64,000 nt of DNA, from positions 62,001 to 126,000 of the forward strand of contig CAVRGW010000006.1 in assembly GCA_963720885.1 (NCBI GenBank), read 5' to 3'. A program made the position numbers and the translations under genes. The notes below the pieces were generated by a model, which saw only the letters and a list, made by a program, of their open reading frames with translations, made no database searches and was not told the DNA's origin. Origin of the DNA: DATLLN01 sp963720885 (GTDB lineage Bacteria; Actinomycetota; Thermoleophilia; Gaiellales; JAICJC01). Position 1 is the first letter of the stretch; every line of letters begins with the position of its first letter. Below, one piece after another: positions 24,564 through 34,826 of this stretch.

Positions 24564-25856
24564 GTGACACGGATCGCCTTCATCGGCGCGGGCAGCGTCG
24601 AGTTCACCAAGAACCTACTCGGCGACCTGCTCAGCTTCCCGGAGCTGGCCGACGCCACCATCGCCCTGCACGACATCGACCCGGAGCGGCTGGAGGCCGC
24701 CGAGGCCATGGCGCAGTGGACGAACGAGGCGCTCGGCGCGCACGCCACCATCGAGGCGCACGCCGACCGCCGCCGCGCGCTGGAGGGCTGCGACCACGCG
24801 ATCAACATGATCCAGGTCGGCGGCCATGCGGCGACGCTGATCGACTTCGAGATCCCGGCCCGTCACGGCCTGCGCCAGACGATCGGCGACACGCTTGGCA
24901 TCGGCGGCATCTTCCGTGCACTGCGCACGATCCCCGTCATGCAGGAGATCGGCCGCGACATGGCCGAGCTCTGCCCGGACGCCTGGCTGCTCAACTACAC
25001 GAACCCGATGGCGATGCTCTGCTGGGCAACATACGAGGGGTCGCCGCAGCAGAAGGTGGTCGGGCTCTGCCACTCGGTGCAGCACACCACCCGCACGCTG
25101 GCCGAGCTGGTGGACGTCCCCTTCGAGGAGACGACGTTCCTGGGCGCCGGCGTCAACCACCAGGCGTTCATCCTGCGCTTCGAGCGCAACGGCCAGAACC
25201 TCTACCCGCTGCTGGACGAGGTGATCGAGCGGGACCCCGAGCTGCGGCGCCGCGTGCGCGTCGAGATGTACCGGCGGTTGGGGTACTTCCCGACCGAGTC
25301 GAGCGAGCACTCCGCCGAGTACCTGCCCTGGTTCATGCGCGACGACGAGATGATCGACCGCTTCCGGCTGCTGGTCGGCGACTACATCCAGCGCAGCGAG
25401 GAGAACCTCGAGGAGTACGAGCGGACGCGGGCGATGCTGGCCGCCGGCGAGCCGTTCGAGATCGAGCGCAGCCTCGAGTACGGCTCGCTGATCGTGCACT
25501 CGATGGTGACCGGCCAGGAGCGCGTCATCTATGGCAACGTCCGCAACGACGGGCTGATCACCAATCTCCGCCAGGGCGCCTGCGTCGAGGTGCCCTGCGT
25601 CGTCGACCGTACCGGCGTCCGGCCAACGGTGGTCGGCGAGCTGCCGCCGCAGCTGGCCGCGCTCAACCGCACGTTCCTGAACGTGTGCGAGCTGACCGTG
25701 CGGGCGGCGCTGGACGGCAGCCGCGAGCACGTGCACCACGCCGCCCTGCTCGACCCGAGCGCCTCCGCGACGCTGTTGCCCGACCAGATCCACGCGATGG
25801 TCGAGGAGCTGCTCGACGCCCACGGGGAGAGCCTGCCCGAGGGGTTGCGCGTGTGA
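24564..25856 (+). CDS. glycoside hydrolase family 4 (alpha-galactosidase/alpha-glucosidase type)
   Basis: A 430-residue NAD- and Mn-dependent glycosidase. The dinucleotide loop is GAGSVEFTKNLLGDLL; NYTNPMAM and the metal-binding Cys/His pair in GLCHSVQHT and GVNHQAF match the MelA/AglA branch of GH4. These enzymes cleave by transient oxidation at C3. It heads the sugar locus continuing with a cupin, DeoR regulator, SIS protein and ABC importer. The sugar (alpha-galactoside, glucuronide) is not determinable by eye. Confidence 0.92.
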   Translation: MTRIAFIGAGSVEFTKNLLGDLLSFPELADATIALHDIDPERLEAAEAMAQWTNEALGAHATIEAHADRRRALEGCDHAINMIQVGGHAATLIDFEIPARHGLRQTIGDTLGIGGIFRALRTIPVMQEIGRDMAELCPDAWLLNYTNPMAMLCWATYEGSPQQKVVGLCHSVQHTTRTLAELVDVPFEETTFLGAGVNHQAFILRFERNGQNLYPLLDEVIERDPELRRRVRVEMYRRLGYFPTESSEHSAEYLPWFMRDDEMIDRFRLLVGDYIQRSEENLEEYERTRAMLAAGEPFEIERSLEYGSLIVHSMVTGQERVIYGNVRNDGLITNLRQGACVEVPCVVDRTGVRPTVVGELPPQLAALNRTFLNVCELTVRAALDGSREHVHHAALLDPSASATLLPDQIHAMVEELLDAHGESLPEGLRV

Positions 25857-25894
25857 CACACTCGTCACGAACCTGAAGCGACCAGGAGGCCCCC

Positions 25895-26278
25895 ATGTCC
25901 ACCCAAGCGGGCTGGCACATCGCCGACGTCAACGACATTCCGCCGGTCAAACCCGACTGGCCGGCCACCTGGAAGTCGGTTCGCCATCACTTCGGCGTCA
26001 CCGCGTTCGGGATCAACGCGGTCACCAAGGACGCGGACAACGTGCTCATCCCCGAGCACGACGAGCGCGAGTCCGGGCAGCAGGAGATCTACTTCGTGCA
26101 CCGCGGGAGCGTCCGGGTGACCCTGGACGGCGAGACCCACGAGGCGCCGGAAGGCGCGATGATCGAGGTCGAGCCGAACGTGTCGCGCAAGATCGAGTCG
26201 ACCTCGTCGCCGACCACCCTGATCGCCGTCGGCGGCACGCCCGGCAAGGCGTACGAAGTCGGCGAGTGGGAGCTTTAG
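25895..26278 (+). CDS. cupin domain protein
   Basis: A 127-residue small barrel. ESGQQEIYFVHRGSVRVTLDGETHEAPEGAMIEVEPN covers cupin motif 1 and 2 (read as QQEIYFVHRGS and PEGAMIEVEP); only some metal ligands (Glu, His) are obvious, so it may bind a sugar or hormone-like ligand without metal chemistry. A clean AGGAGG lies 7 bases before the ATG. It lies 38 bases after the GH4 gene and ends four bases into the DeoR gene tail to tail. Possibly a sugar isomerase or binding protein of the locus. Confidence 0.8.
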   Translation: MSTQAGWHIADVNDIPPVKPDWPATWKSVRHHFGVTAFGINAVTKDADNVLIPEHDERESGQQEIYFVHRGSVRVTLDGETHEAPEGAMIEVEPNVSRKIESTSSPTTLIAVGGTPGKAYEVGEWEL

Positions 26279-27031
26279 ACCAGCGTCACGGCGACGCCGG
26301 CCTCGCGGATCGCCCCAAGGCCTGATCCGTTCGACTGCGCGTCCGTGATCAACTCGTCCACCCGGTCGAGCTCGCAGATCCGGGCGAACGCAACCTGGCC
26401 GATCTTCGAGCTGTCGGCGACGACCACCACCCGGCGCGCGCACGCGATCAGCGCACGGTTGGTGTGCGCCTCGACTTCGTGGTGTGTTGTCAGACCTGAC
26501 GGCGCAGATGCCGTCGACGCCCACCAGCGCGAGGTCGAGGTTGATGTCCTGCAGCGTCTCCTCGGCCAGTGGGCCGACCAGCTCGTAGGACTCGCCACGG
26601 GCGACGCCGCCGGTGACGACCAGCTTGAGGTTCGGGCGGACGGCCAGCTCGAAGGCGATCGACAGCGAGTTGGTGACGACCGTGCAACTGCGGCCGTCCG
26701 CCAGCCGGCGGGCCACCTCGGTGGTGGTCGTACCGCCGGTCAGGCCCACCGACGAGCCCTCGGCCACCAGGTCGGAGGCCGCGGCCGCGATCCGCGCCTT
26801 CTCCTCGTGGCGGCGGGCGCCGCGGTAGCGGAGCGGCAGCTCGTACAGCACGCCCTGGGCGACGGCCCCGCCGTGAGTACGGGCGAGCAGGCGCTGCTCC
26901 TCCAGCAGGATCAGGTCGCGGCGCACCGTCGCCGGCGAGACGCCGAGCTCGGATGCCAGGTCGACGACGCCGACCGAGCCGTCGGCCGAGATCCGCTCGA
27001 CGATGCGGCTGACGCGTTCGGACTGGCGCAC
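26275..27031 (-). pseudogene. DeoR/GlpR family transcriptional regulator, one frameshift
   Basis: N-terminal winged HTH (VGVVDLASELGVSPATVRRDLILLEEQRLLARTHGGAV, in parts) and the DeoR sugar-phosphate-sensing domain (GLTGGTTTTEVAR, VVTNSLSIAFELA, ALVGVDGICA) lie in one frame. The reading then jumps near 26498 to another frame for SGLTTHHEVEAHTNRALIACARRVVVVADSSK and the C-terminus. Restoring two bases before TCAGGTCTG would give the family's ICAESGLTTHHE, so a 2-base loss is the simplest cause. Start is the GTG at 27031. It is divergent from the SIS operon and likely represses it, responding to a phosphorylated sugar. Confidence 0.85.
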
Positions 27032-27068
27032 GTCCGCCAGTGTACCGGCGAACGCGCTCGTTTGGGCG

Positions 27069-27097
27069 TTGAATTCTGCACGATTCTGCAATACAGT
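27069..27097 (+). promoter_or_regulatory. promoter of the SIS-ABC operon with direct-repeat operator
   Basis: TTGAAT (27069-27074) and TACAGT (27092-27097) are 17 bases apart. Transcription would start about at the ATG at 27106, giving a leaderless message. In the spacer, ATTCTGCA occurs twice in direct orientation (27073-27080 and 27083-27090), exactly ten bases apart, a likely operator for the adjacent DeoR protein, which would cover the promoter. Confidence 0.6.
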
Positions 27098-27105
27098 CGC
27101 GCGAT

Positions 27106-27984
27106 ATGAGCGCAATCGAACACGAGATCGCCAGTCAGCCCGACCTCTGGCCGCGCGCTCGGGCGCTCGCCGCGGAAGTCGCGGACGCCCTCCCCACCAA
27201 GGGCCAGAGGACGCTCGTGATCGGCTGCGGCACCTCGCTGTACATGGCCCAGTCGTTCGCCGTGTCCCGGGAATCGGCGGGCCACGGCGAGACCGACGCC
27301 TTCCCCGCATCCGAGCTGCCGTCCGGCCGCCGGTACGACAGCGTGATCGCGCTCTCGCGCTCTGGTACGACCACGGAGGTCGTCCGCGCGCTCGCCCGGA
27401 TCGGCGATGCCGCACCGACCACGGCGATCACCGCGGTGCGCGACTCGCCGGTCGCACGGGCCGCCCGCAGCGTCGTCGCCATGCCGTTCGCCGACGAGCG
27501 GTCGGTCGTCCAGACCCGGTTCGCGACGTCGGCGCTGGTGCTGCTGCGCGGCCACGTCGGCATCGAGTGCGCCGAGAGCGCCCGCCAGGCCGAACGCGCA
27601 CTGGTCGCTCCGCTGCCGATCGACCCTGCGCGGTACGAGCGGTTCGCCTTCCTGGGCCACGGCTGGACGGTCGGCCTGGCCAACGAGGCCGCTCTCAAAG
27701 TGCGCGAGGCAGCCCGGGCCTGGAGCGAGGCGTACCCGGCGATGGAGTACCGCCATGGGCCGATCGCGGTCGCCGATGAACGGGCGGCCGTTTGGCCGGT
27801 CGGCGACATCGGCCCCGACCTGATCTCCGACATCGAGCGCACCGGGGCGACCGTCGTCGTCTCGCCCCACGACCCACTGGCGGCGCTTGTCCTCGCCCAG
27901 CGCACAGCGGTCGCACTCGCTAACTCCCGCAACCTCGATCCCGACTCACCTCACAACCTCACACGATCGGTGGTGCTCTCATGA
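27106..27984 (+). CDS. SIS domain sugar isomerase/deaminase (AgaS/GlmS-C-like)
   Basis: A 292-residue protein with two SIS domains as in the isomerase half of GlmS and in AgaS: first at about 30-160 (LVIGCGTSLYMAQSFA, ALSRSGTTTEVVRAL) and second at about 180-290 (FLGHGWTVGLANEAALKVREAA, AWSEAYPAMEYRHGP). GCGTS, SRSGTT and the KVREAARAWSEA.. EYRHGP blocks are the family's sugar-phosphate contacts. AgaS-type enzymes deaminate and isomerise amino-sugar phosphates, fitting an amino-sugar locus. Its stop overlaps the binding-protein start (ATGA). Confidence 0.88.
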   Translation: MSAIEHEIASQPDLWPRARALAAEVADALPTKGQRTLVIGCGTSLYMAQSFAVSRESAGHGETDAFPASELPSGRRYDSVIALSRSGTTTEVVRALARIGDAAPTTAITAVRDSPVARAARSVVAMPFADERSVVQTRFATSALVLLRGHVGIECAESARQAERALVAPLPIDPARYERFAFLGHGWTVGLANEAALKVREAARAWSEAYPAMEYRHGPIAVADERAAVWPVGDIGPDLISDIERTGATVVVSPHDPLAALVLAQRTAVALANSRNLDPDSPHNLTRSVVLS

Positions 27985-29249
27985 GACGGCTCGTTTCCGC
28001 ACTCGCTCTGCTCCTGATCTGCCTGGCCGCCGGCTGCGGAGGTTCCAGCGGCGGATCGAGCGGCGGCGTGGCCAAGGTCGTGATGTGGCACGGCTTCGTC
28101 GATCGTGAGGGCAAGGCGCTGAAGGCCGAGATCGCCGCGTTCAACGCCTCCCATCCGGACATCCACGTCACCCTGCAGAACTACGGCAACGCCGACTTCG
28201 CTCTGCGCAAGGTGCTGACCGGCATCCGCGCCGGCTCCTACCCGGACATCGCCTACCTCTACGGCTCCTACGCCGCCAACCTGGCCAACGCACCCAAGGT
28301 GGTGGATGTGAAGCCGCTGTCCACCGAGTCGGACGTCAACTGGAACGACTTCTGGCCGGCCGAGCGGCAGGCGGTGACCGTCGGCGACAAGATCATCGGC
28401 GTCCCCGCCCTGGTTGACAACCTGTCGCTGGTCTACAACAAGAAGCTGTTCGATCAGGCCGGCCTCGCCTACCCGACGGCCGACTGGACGTGGGACGACT
28501 TCCGGGCGGCCGCGAAGAAGCTGACCGACCCGTCCAAGAAGCAGTTCGGCTGGGCGTACGTCGCCGACGGCGGCGAGGACACTGTGTGGCGCTTCGACGC
28601 GCTGCTGTGGCAGGCCGGCGGCGACATCCTCAACTCCGACAACACCAAGGCGGAGTTCAACTCGCCGGCCGGTGTCAAAGCCGCCACGCTGCTCCAGCAG
28701 ATGGCTGCCGTCGACCACTCCGTCTATCTGGACAACGGCAACGGCAACTACGCGAACCTGTTCAACTCGGGCAAGATCGCGATGCTGTACACCGGCCCCT
28801 GGGATCTCTCGAGCTTCCCGGACGTCGACTACGGCATCGAGATCCTGCCCGGCGACCAGAGCCACGCGACCATCTCCGGCCCCGACCAGTGGGTGATGTT
28901 CGACAACGGCGAGCAGCGGCGCGACGCCGCCTGGACGTTCCTCAAGTGGCTGACCTCGACCGACCAGGCGATGAAGTGGTCGCTGGCCACCGGTGATCTG
29001 CCGATCCGCGCATCGCAGACCCAGCAGCCGTCGTACCAGGCGTACACCGAGAAGTACCCCGGCATCCAGACGTTCGTCGACAACGAGGAGAACGCGACCA
29101 AGGCGCGGCCGGTGATCACCAACTACAACGAGGTGTCAGCCGCCATGGGCCAGGCCATCCAGGCCGTGCTGCTCGGCAAGGCGCAGCCGCAGCAGGCACT
29201 CGACGACGCTGCCAACCAGGTCAACACGATTCTCGCCAGCGGTCAGTGA
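27981..29249 (+). CDS. sugar ABC transporter substrate-binding lipoprotein (family 1)
   Basis: A 422-residue extracytoplasmic solute-binding protein. It has a signal with lipobox CLAAG-Cys, a Gly/Ser linker, then KVVMWHGFVDREGKALKAEIAAFNASHPDI typical of MalE/UgpB proteins (here in parts KVVMWHG, FNASHPDI), a GVPALVDNLSLVYNKKLF hinge strand, and IAMLYTGPWDLS. Intact, unlike the permease and ATPase genes that follow. Overlaps upstream SIS gene and the downstream permease gene (GTGA). Confidence 0.9.
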   Translation: MRRLVSALALLLICLAAGCGGSSGGSSGGVAKVVMWHGFVDREGKALKAEIAAFNASHPDIHVTLQNYGNADFALRKVLTGIRAGSYPDIAYLYGSYAANLANAPKVVDVKPLSTESDVNWNDFWPAERQAVTVGDKIIGVPALVDNLSLVYNKKLFDQAGLAYPTADWTWDDFRAAAKKLTDPSKKQFGWAYVADGGEDTVWRFDALLWQAGGDILNSDNTKAEFNSPAGVKAATLLQQMAAVDHSVYLDNGNGNYANLFNSGKIAMLYTGPWDLSSFPDVDYGIEILPGDQSHATISGPDQWVMFDNGEQRRDAAWTFLKWLTSTDQAMKWSLATGDLPIRASQTQQPSYQAYTEKYPGIQTFVDNEENATKARPVITNYNEVSAAMGQAIQAVLLGKAQPQQALDDAANQVNTILASGQ

Positions 29250-30135
29250 TCCTCCGGGCGGCCCGCTCCGAGCACGCCACCGGCTGGCTGTTCGTCGCGC
29301 CGGCCGTCATCCTGATCGGGATCTTCGGCGTGATCCCGATCGGGTGGTCGCTGATCCTGTCGTTCCAGCACAACGACCTGATCTCGCCGCCGACCTGGGT
29401 CGGCCTCGACAACTACAAGGCGCTGAAGGACGACCCGTGTTCGCCGAGTCGGTCAAGCGGACGATCGTCTACACGCTGCTGTTCGTGCCGCTCGTCCGTC
29501 GGCGGCGGCGCTCGGCTGATCGCGGTGGCACTGAACGCGCCGCTGCGGCTCGGCACCTTCTACCGGACCGCGGTCTTCGTCCCGGTCGCGACGTCGACAG
29601 TGGCCACCGGCGATCATCTTCAACTGGCTGCTGGAGCCGACGTACGGGGTGATCAACTACGTGCTGAGCAAGGTCGGCATCGGCCCGGAGCGGGTTCTTC
29701 CAGGATCCCGACCAGGCGCTCTACTGCATCGTCGCGATGACCGTCTGGGGCTGGCTCGGCTTCGACGTGATCATCTACCTGGCCGCTCTCCAGGGCGTGC
29801 CCGAGGAGCTGCTGGAGGCGGCCCGGATCGACGGCTGCGGGCGGGTAGCCACGTTCCGCCACGTCACCTGGCCGCTGCTCGGGCCGGCGACCCTGTTCCT
29901 GGTCGTCTGGTCGACCATCAACGCGCTGCAGGTGTTCGACGAGATCTACGTCACCACACACGGCGGCCCGCTGCACGCGACCACCGTGATCGTCTACTAC
30001 CTCTACCAGCAGGCGTTCGAGTTCTTCCACGGCGGCTACGGCGCGGCGATCGCCTACGTCCTGTTCGCCGCGACGCTGGTGATCTCGCTGATCCAGCTCT
30101 GGTACGGCAGCCGGCGGGTGCACTACACGTCGTGA
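29246..30135 (+). pseudogene. sugar ABC transporter permease 1 (UgpA/MalF type), four frame changes
   Basis: Reading starts at GTG 29246 with GWLFVAPAVILIGIFGVIPIGWSLILSFQ, then changes frame near 29437 (ALKDDP to VFAESVKRT), 29495 (LFVPL to VGGGARLIAVALNAP), 29611 (VATG to IIFNWLLEPTYG) and 29694 (GIGPER to FFQDPDQALY), and finishes in frame with EELLEAARIDGCGRVATFRHVTWPLL, the EAA coupling loop, to the TGA at 30133. Each change is a single-base step and the text between is fully family-like, so the gene looks like a working gene with sequence errors or very recent damage. Six helices expected. Confidence 0.85.
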
Positions 30136-30951
30136 CCCGCCTGCCCTTCAGCCCGCGCCACCTGTTCCTGATGCCGCTGGCGCGCGCTATGCTGCTGCCG
30201 CTCTACTGGATGCTGTTGACCTCGCTCCAGACGCTGCCCGAGGCGCGCCACTTCCCGCCCGAGCTGCTGCCCACCTCGATCACCTGGGAGAACTACCCGA
30301 ACGCCCTGCAACGCGGCGCCCTTCGGCCGCTTCTTCGCCAACAGCCTGATCGTCACGGGCAGCGCGGTGCTCGGCAACCTCGTGTTCTGCAGCCTGGCCG
30401 GCTACGCCTTCGCCCGGCTGCGGTTCTTCGGCCGCGACGTGATCTTCATCGTGCTGCTCGCCACGCTGATGGTGCCGTTCCAGGTGGTGATGATCCCGAC
30501 CTTCCTGATCATCCAGAAGCTCAGCCTGGCCGACAGCCTGACCGCGCTTGCATCTGCCCAACCTGGTCACTCCGTTCGGAATCTTCCTGCTCCGCCAGTT
30601 CTTCCGCACGCTGCCGGTGGAGCTCGAGGAGGCGGCCCGGATCGACGGCTGTACGCGGCTGGGCGTGCTGTGGCGCGTCGTTCTGCCGTTGTCCGGCCCG
30701 GCGCTGGCGACGGTCGCCGTGGTCACCTTCCTGTGGACGTGGAACGACTTCCTGTGGCCGTTGATCGTGATCACCTCCACCGACCAGAACACCGTGCAGC
30801 TCGGTCTGGCGAACTTCCAGGGCGCGCACCAGACCAACTGGACGCTGCTGATGGCGGGCAACGTGATGAGCCTGGCGCCGATGCTGATCGTGTTCATCTT
30901 CGCCCAGCGTTGTTCGTCCGGTCGATCGCCGCCACCGGGGTCAAGGGGTAG
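30132..30951 (+). pseudogene. sugar ABC transporter permease 2 (UgpE/MalG type), three frame changes
   Basis: Starts at the GTG at 30132, overlapping the stop of permease 1. Frame changes occur near 30317 (PNALQR to APFGRFFANSLIVTG), 30550 (SLADSLTA to LHLPNLVTPFGIF) and 30912 (IFAQR to LFVRSIAATGVKG), ending at the TAG at 30949. Read across them, MalG hallmarks appear in order: ENYPNAL, NSLIVTGSAVLGNL, LAGYAFARL, VPFQVVMIPTF, the EAA loop ELEEAARIDGCTRLGVLWRVVLPL and FLWTWNDFLWPL. No extra stop codons lie in the corrected frame. Confidence 0.85.
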
Positions 30952-30953
30952 TC

Positions 30954-31973
<1,020 letters not shown>

Positions 31974-31984
<11 letters not shown>

Positions 31985-32861
31985 CGATCTGCGCGCGCGC
32001 GGCGAGCTGCTCGGCCCGCCCGCGGTCGAACAGCGCCGGCCCCGGCCGCTCGGCGTTGGCCGCGGCGGCGCCCATCGCCAGCCGCAGCGCGGCGTCGAAG
32101 GGTTCCCCGCGGTCGAGCGCCACGACCATCCCGGCCAGGAAGCAGTCGCCGCTGCCCACCGGGTAGGCGCCGTGGGCGTCGAGTGTCGCCGTCCACCCGG
32201 CGCCGCGGTCGTCGACCGCAACCGCGCCGTCGGCGCCCAGGGTGACCACGGCGGCGCCGGACGAGCTCTCAGCGAGGATCCGCGCTGCGGCGGCCGGATC
32301 GTCCGCGCCGGTCAGCCGGGCCGCCTCGTGCTGGTTCACCTTGACCACGGCGGGGCGTCCCTCGATGCCCGCCTCGACGCTGTCGAACGCGGTGCGCGCG
32401 ACGCCCACCAGGCCGACGTAGCCGTCGCCGGGCGCGCCGGCCGGCAGCGAGCCGGAGATGGTCAGCCAGTCAGCCGACACGGCCAGCCGCCGGACGAACG
32501 CGACGAAGTCGGCCCACACGTCGGCCGCCACCTCGTCGCCCCGCTCATAGAACTCGGTCAGCGGGCCGTTATCGGGGGCGACGGTGTACGAGGTGCGCGT
32601 CTCGCCCTCGCGTGCCCAGACCGCTTCGAGGCGCACGCCGTCGCGCTCCATACGCTCGGCGACGAACCGGCCGGCGTGCCCAGCGATCAGCGCCGCGGCG
32701 GTCACGTCGCCCCCCAGCACGGCCGCCGCGCGCGCGGCGTTCAGTCCCTTGCCTCCGGGGACGACGGTGACGTCGACCGGCCGGTGGATCTCCCCCGCCC
32801 GCAGCTCCCCGACCCGGGCGACCCGGTCGACCGACGGGTTGGCGGCGACGCAGAGAATCAC
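31974..32861 (-). CDS. 1-phosphofructokinase/tagatose-6-phosphate kinase-like PfkB kinase
   Basis: A 295-residue ribokinase-fold kinase of the FruK/LacC group: N-terminal LCVAANPSVDRVARV (family start with N-P-xxD), VVPGGKGLNAARAAAVLGG (PfkB signature 1 with GGKG-N) and a C-terminal PVGSGDCFLAGM, where Asp is the catalytic base in GxGD. It should phosphorylate a hexose phosphate, consistent with tagatose-6-phosphate or fructose-1-phosphate formed by the locus. GTG start at 32861 overlaps the stop of the next PfkB gene. Confidence 0.88.
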
Positions 32862-33739
32862 CGCAGCGCCCTCGCCTCGTCCAGCGTCGGCTGGGCGGTG
32901 GTGCCACCCAGGCGGCGGGTGGACAGCGCGCCGCAGGCGCAGCCGAGCCGGAGCGACGCCTCCAGATCCAGCCCGGTCAGACGGCCGGCCAGGAAGCCGG
33001 CGTCGAAGCTGTCACCGGCGCCGGTTGCGTCGACCGCCTCGACGGCGAACCCGCCGACGGCGACCTCAGGCTCGCCGCGCGGACGCGCGGCCGCACCATC
33101 GGGACCGCGTTTGACGACGACCAGCGGGCACGCGCTCGAGTCGATGGCGGCGGCCTCCTGCTCGTTCACGAACAGCACGTCCACGGCGGCCAGCAGCGCC
33201 GGCAGGCCGCCGTCCCACGCGCCGGTCGTGTCCTCCTGGGGGTCGACCGAGACCGTCGCCCCGGCGGCGCGGGCGGCGGCGACCAGCGCGGGCAGCCCCG
33301 GCCGCAGGCGGTCGAGCAGGTAGTACGAGCCGATGTGGAGGTGCCGCGCGCCCGCCACCAGCTCGGGCGGCACCTGATCGGCGGACAGCGACGCGATCGT
33401 CCCCGGCAGCGTCAGCATCGCACGGTCGCCGTGCTGCACCGCGGCGACCGTGATCCCGGTGGGCGCGGACGGCTCGACGGTGCAGCCGGAGACGTCGACG
33501 CCGAGGCTCTGCATCTCGCGCAGCATGAATCGTCCGAACTCATCATCGCCGACCACGCCGACGAAGGCCGTGCGCAATCCGAGCCGGGCGGCGCCACAGG
33601 CCGTGATCGAGGCGGAGCCGCCGATGGTCAGCAGCATCCCCGAGACCAGCTTCTCCCGCTGCCCGAACTCGAAGGACAGGTCGTCGCCGGTGATCAGGAG
33701 GTCAGGGTTGCAGTCCCCGAGAACGAGCAGATCGTGCAC
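32858..33739 (-). CDS. PfkB-family carbohydrate kinase (ribokinase-like)
   Basis: A 293-residue kinase. LVLGDCNPDLLITG opens the fold, LTIGGSASITACGAARLGL is signature 1 (with a GGSA in place of the usual GGxxxN), and VDATGAGDSFDAGFLAG is signature 2 with the catalytic Asp and anion hole. GTG start at 33739. First of a two-gene minus-strand operon with the FruK-like kinase; two kinases side by side suggest consecutive or alternative phosphorylation steps in the sugar pathway. Confidence 0.88.
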   Translation of the reverse strand: MHDLLVLGDCNPDLLITGDDLSFEFGQREKLVSGMLLTIGGSASITACGAARLGLRTAFVGVVGDDEFGRFMLREMQSLGVDVSGCTVEPSAPTGITVAAVQHGDRAMLTLPGTIASLSADQVPPELVAGARHLHIGSYYLLDRLRPGLPALVAAARAAGATVSVDPQEDTTGAWDGGLPALLAAVDVLFVNEQEAAAIDSSACPLVVVKRGPDGAAARPRGEPEVAVGGFAVEAVDATGAGDSFDAGFLAGRLTGLDLEASLRLGCACGALSTRRLGGTTAQPTLDEARALR

Positions 33740-33748
33740 CGTGCAACT

Positions 33749-33769
33749 CTATCCGTGCGGTCCGGATAG
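33749..33769. promoter_or_regulatory. 21-base inverted repeat between divergent genes (possible operator)
   Basis: CTATCCG and CGGATAG form a perfect 7-base inverted repeat with a 7-base spacer. It fills half of the 40-base space between the PfkB kinase (minus) and the peptidoglycan-binding protein (plus), so it could be a binding site acting on either promoter. A third half-like ATCCGGAT follows at 33774-33781. Confidence 0.4.
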
Positions 33770-33779
33770 GATCATCCGG

Positions 33780-34550
33780 ATGGACGCGGTCACCCATGGG
33801 GAGGTGCTCCACCTGACGTCACCCCCGATGCGCTCCGACTCGGTTCGGGCTGCGCAGGAGCTCCTGCTGCACAACGAGCACGGCACGTACGACCCGGGTG
33901 CGACCGACGGCGTGTGGGGCGAGCGCAGCGCCGCTGCGACGCGGCGAGCGCAGTACTGGCTGGGCTTCCCCGAGCGCGAGGTCGACGGGGTGTTCACGCC
34001 GGAGCTGGCCGGCCTGCTGACTGGCCGCGGCGAGCTGACCGCGGCGCAGAAGGCGATGCGCGCCCGCCGCACGCGCCGAGCGAACCGCGCGCGGCTGTGG
34101 ACGGACGCCTTCGACTTCGCGATGTCCGAGCTCGGCAGCCACGAGGAGCCGGCCGGCTCGAACGCCTGCGAGTTCTCCGAGTGGTACGGCGTGCGCGGCC
34201 CCTGGGGCCTGATGTTCATCTCGTGGTGCTACGCGATGGCCGGCTCGCGGGCGTTCGCGCCCGGCCGCCGCTACAGCTACGCCCCCCACCTGCTGGCGGA
34301 CGCCGTGCGGTCGGCGAACCGGCTCTCGGTCACCGAGCGGCCCCTGCAGGGCGACCTGGTGATCTACGACCTCGACGGCGACGGCGTCGCCGACCATGCC
34401 GGGATGTTCGATGCGTGGCGCGACCCTGAATGGCACGAGCTGCGCGCCATCGAGGGCGTCAGCTCATGCTTCGGCGAGAACGCCGGCGAGGTGATGCTGC
34501 GCAGCAGGCAGGCAAGCGAGGTGCTCGCCTTCGTGCACGTGCGCGGCTAG
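33780..34550 (+). CDS. peptidoglycan-binding plus CHAP-like protein, catalytic Cys apparently lost
   Basis: A 256-residue protein. Residues about 18-80 look like a PG_binding_1 domain (VRAAQELLLHN, ATDGVWGERSAAATRRAQ, VDGVFTPEL); a basic linker (RARRTRRANRAR) follows; about 108-256 resemble the CHAP amidase fold found in phage-like and actinobacterial cell-wall proteins. The motif that normally reads PWCAxFVSWC is PWGLMFISWC: position 143 is Gly where the nucleophile Cys is expected, and only Cys150 is left. The DHAGMF strand is kept. No signal peptide is evident. It may be a non-catalytic wall-binding relative. Confidence 0.75.
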   Translation: MDAVTHGEVLHLTSPPMRSDSVRAAQELLLHNEHGTYDPGATDGVWGERSAAATRRAQYWLGFPEREVDGVFTPELAGLLTGRGELTAAQKAMRARRTRRANRARLWTDAFDFAMSELGSHEEPAGSNACEFSEWYGVRGPWGLMFISWCYAMAGSRAFAPGRRYSYAPHLLADAVRSANRLSVTERPLQGDLVIYDLDGDGVADHAGMFDAWRDPEWHELRAIEGVSSCFGENAGEVMLRSRQASEVLAFVHVRG

Positions 34551-34553
34551 CTG

Positions 34554-34730
34554 TTACGAGCGGACGAGCCGGGACGCGGCCCCAGGCGCGTCCGGGAAGA
34601 GCCGCCGTGGATGCATCGCGCGCGGCGTGGGCATCGCGGCGAGCGTCCTGCGCGCCTGGAGCTCCCGCTCCCGCGCGATCCGCAGAACCATCTCGACCAC
34701 CGTGCCGTCCTTCAGTTCCTGCTGTGTCAT
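34554..34730 (-). CDS. possible small protein, function unknown
   Basis: A 58-residue frame from ATG 34730 with GAGGGA about seven bases upstream. The N-terminal half is helical and charged (TQQELKDGTVVEMVLRIARERELQARR), the rest is Pro/Arg/Ala rich and looks disordered. Not recognised. It is tail to tail with the peptidoglycan-binding gene, three bases apart. An ATG at 34778 in the same frame would add 16 residues. Confidence 0.45.
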   Translation of the reverse strand: MTQQELKDGTVVEMVLRIARERELQARRTLAAMPTPRAMHPRRLFPDAPGAASRLVRS

Positions 34731-34826
34731 TGCCCGTCCCTCATCTCGACCCGACACCTTCTCTTGCAAGAGTTGCATCGAACTATGGAGAAATTGTGAT
34801 GACGGTGTTCGGAATTGGGTGCGGGA

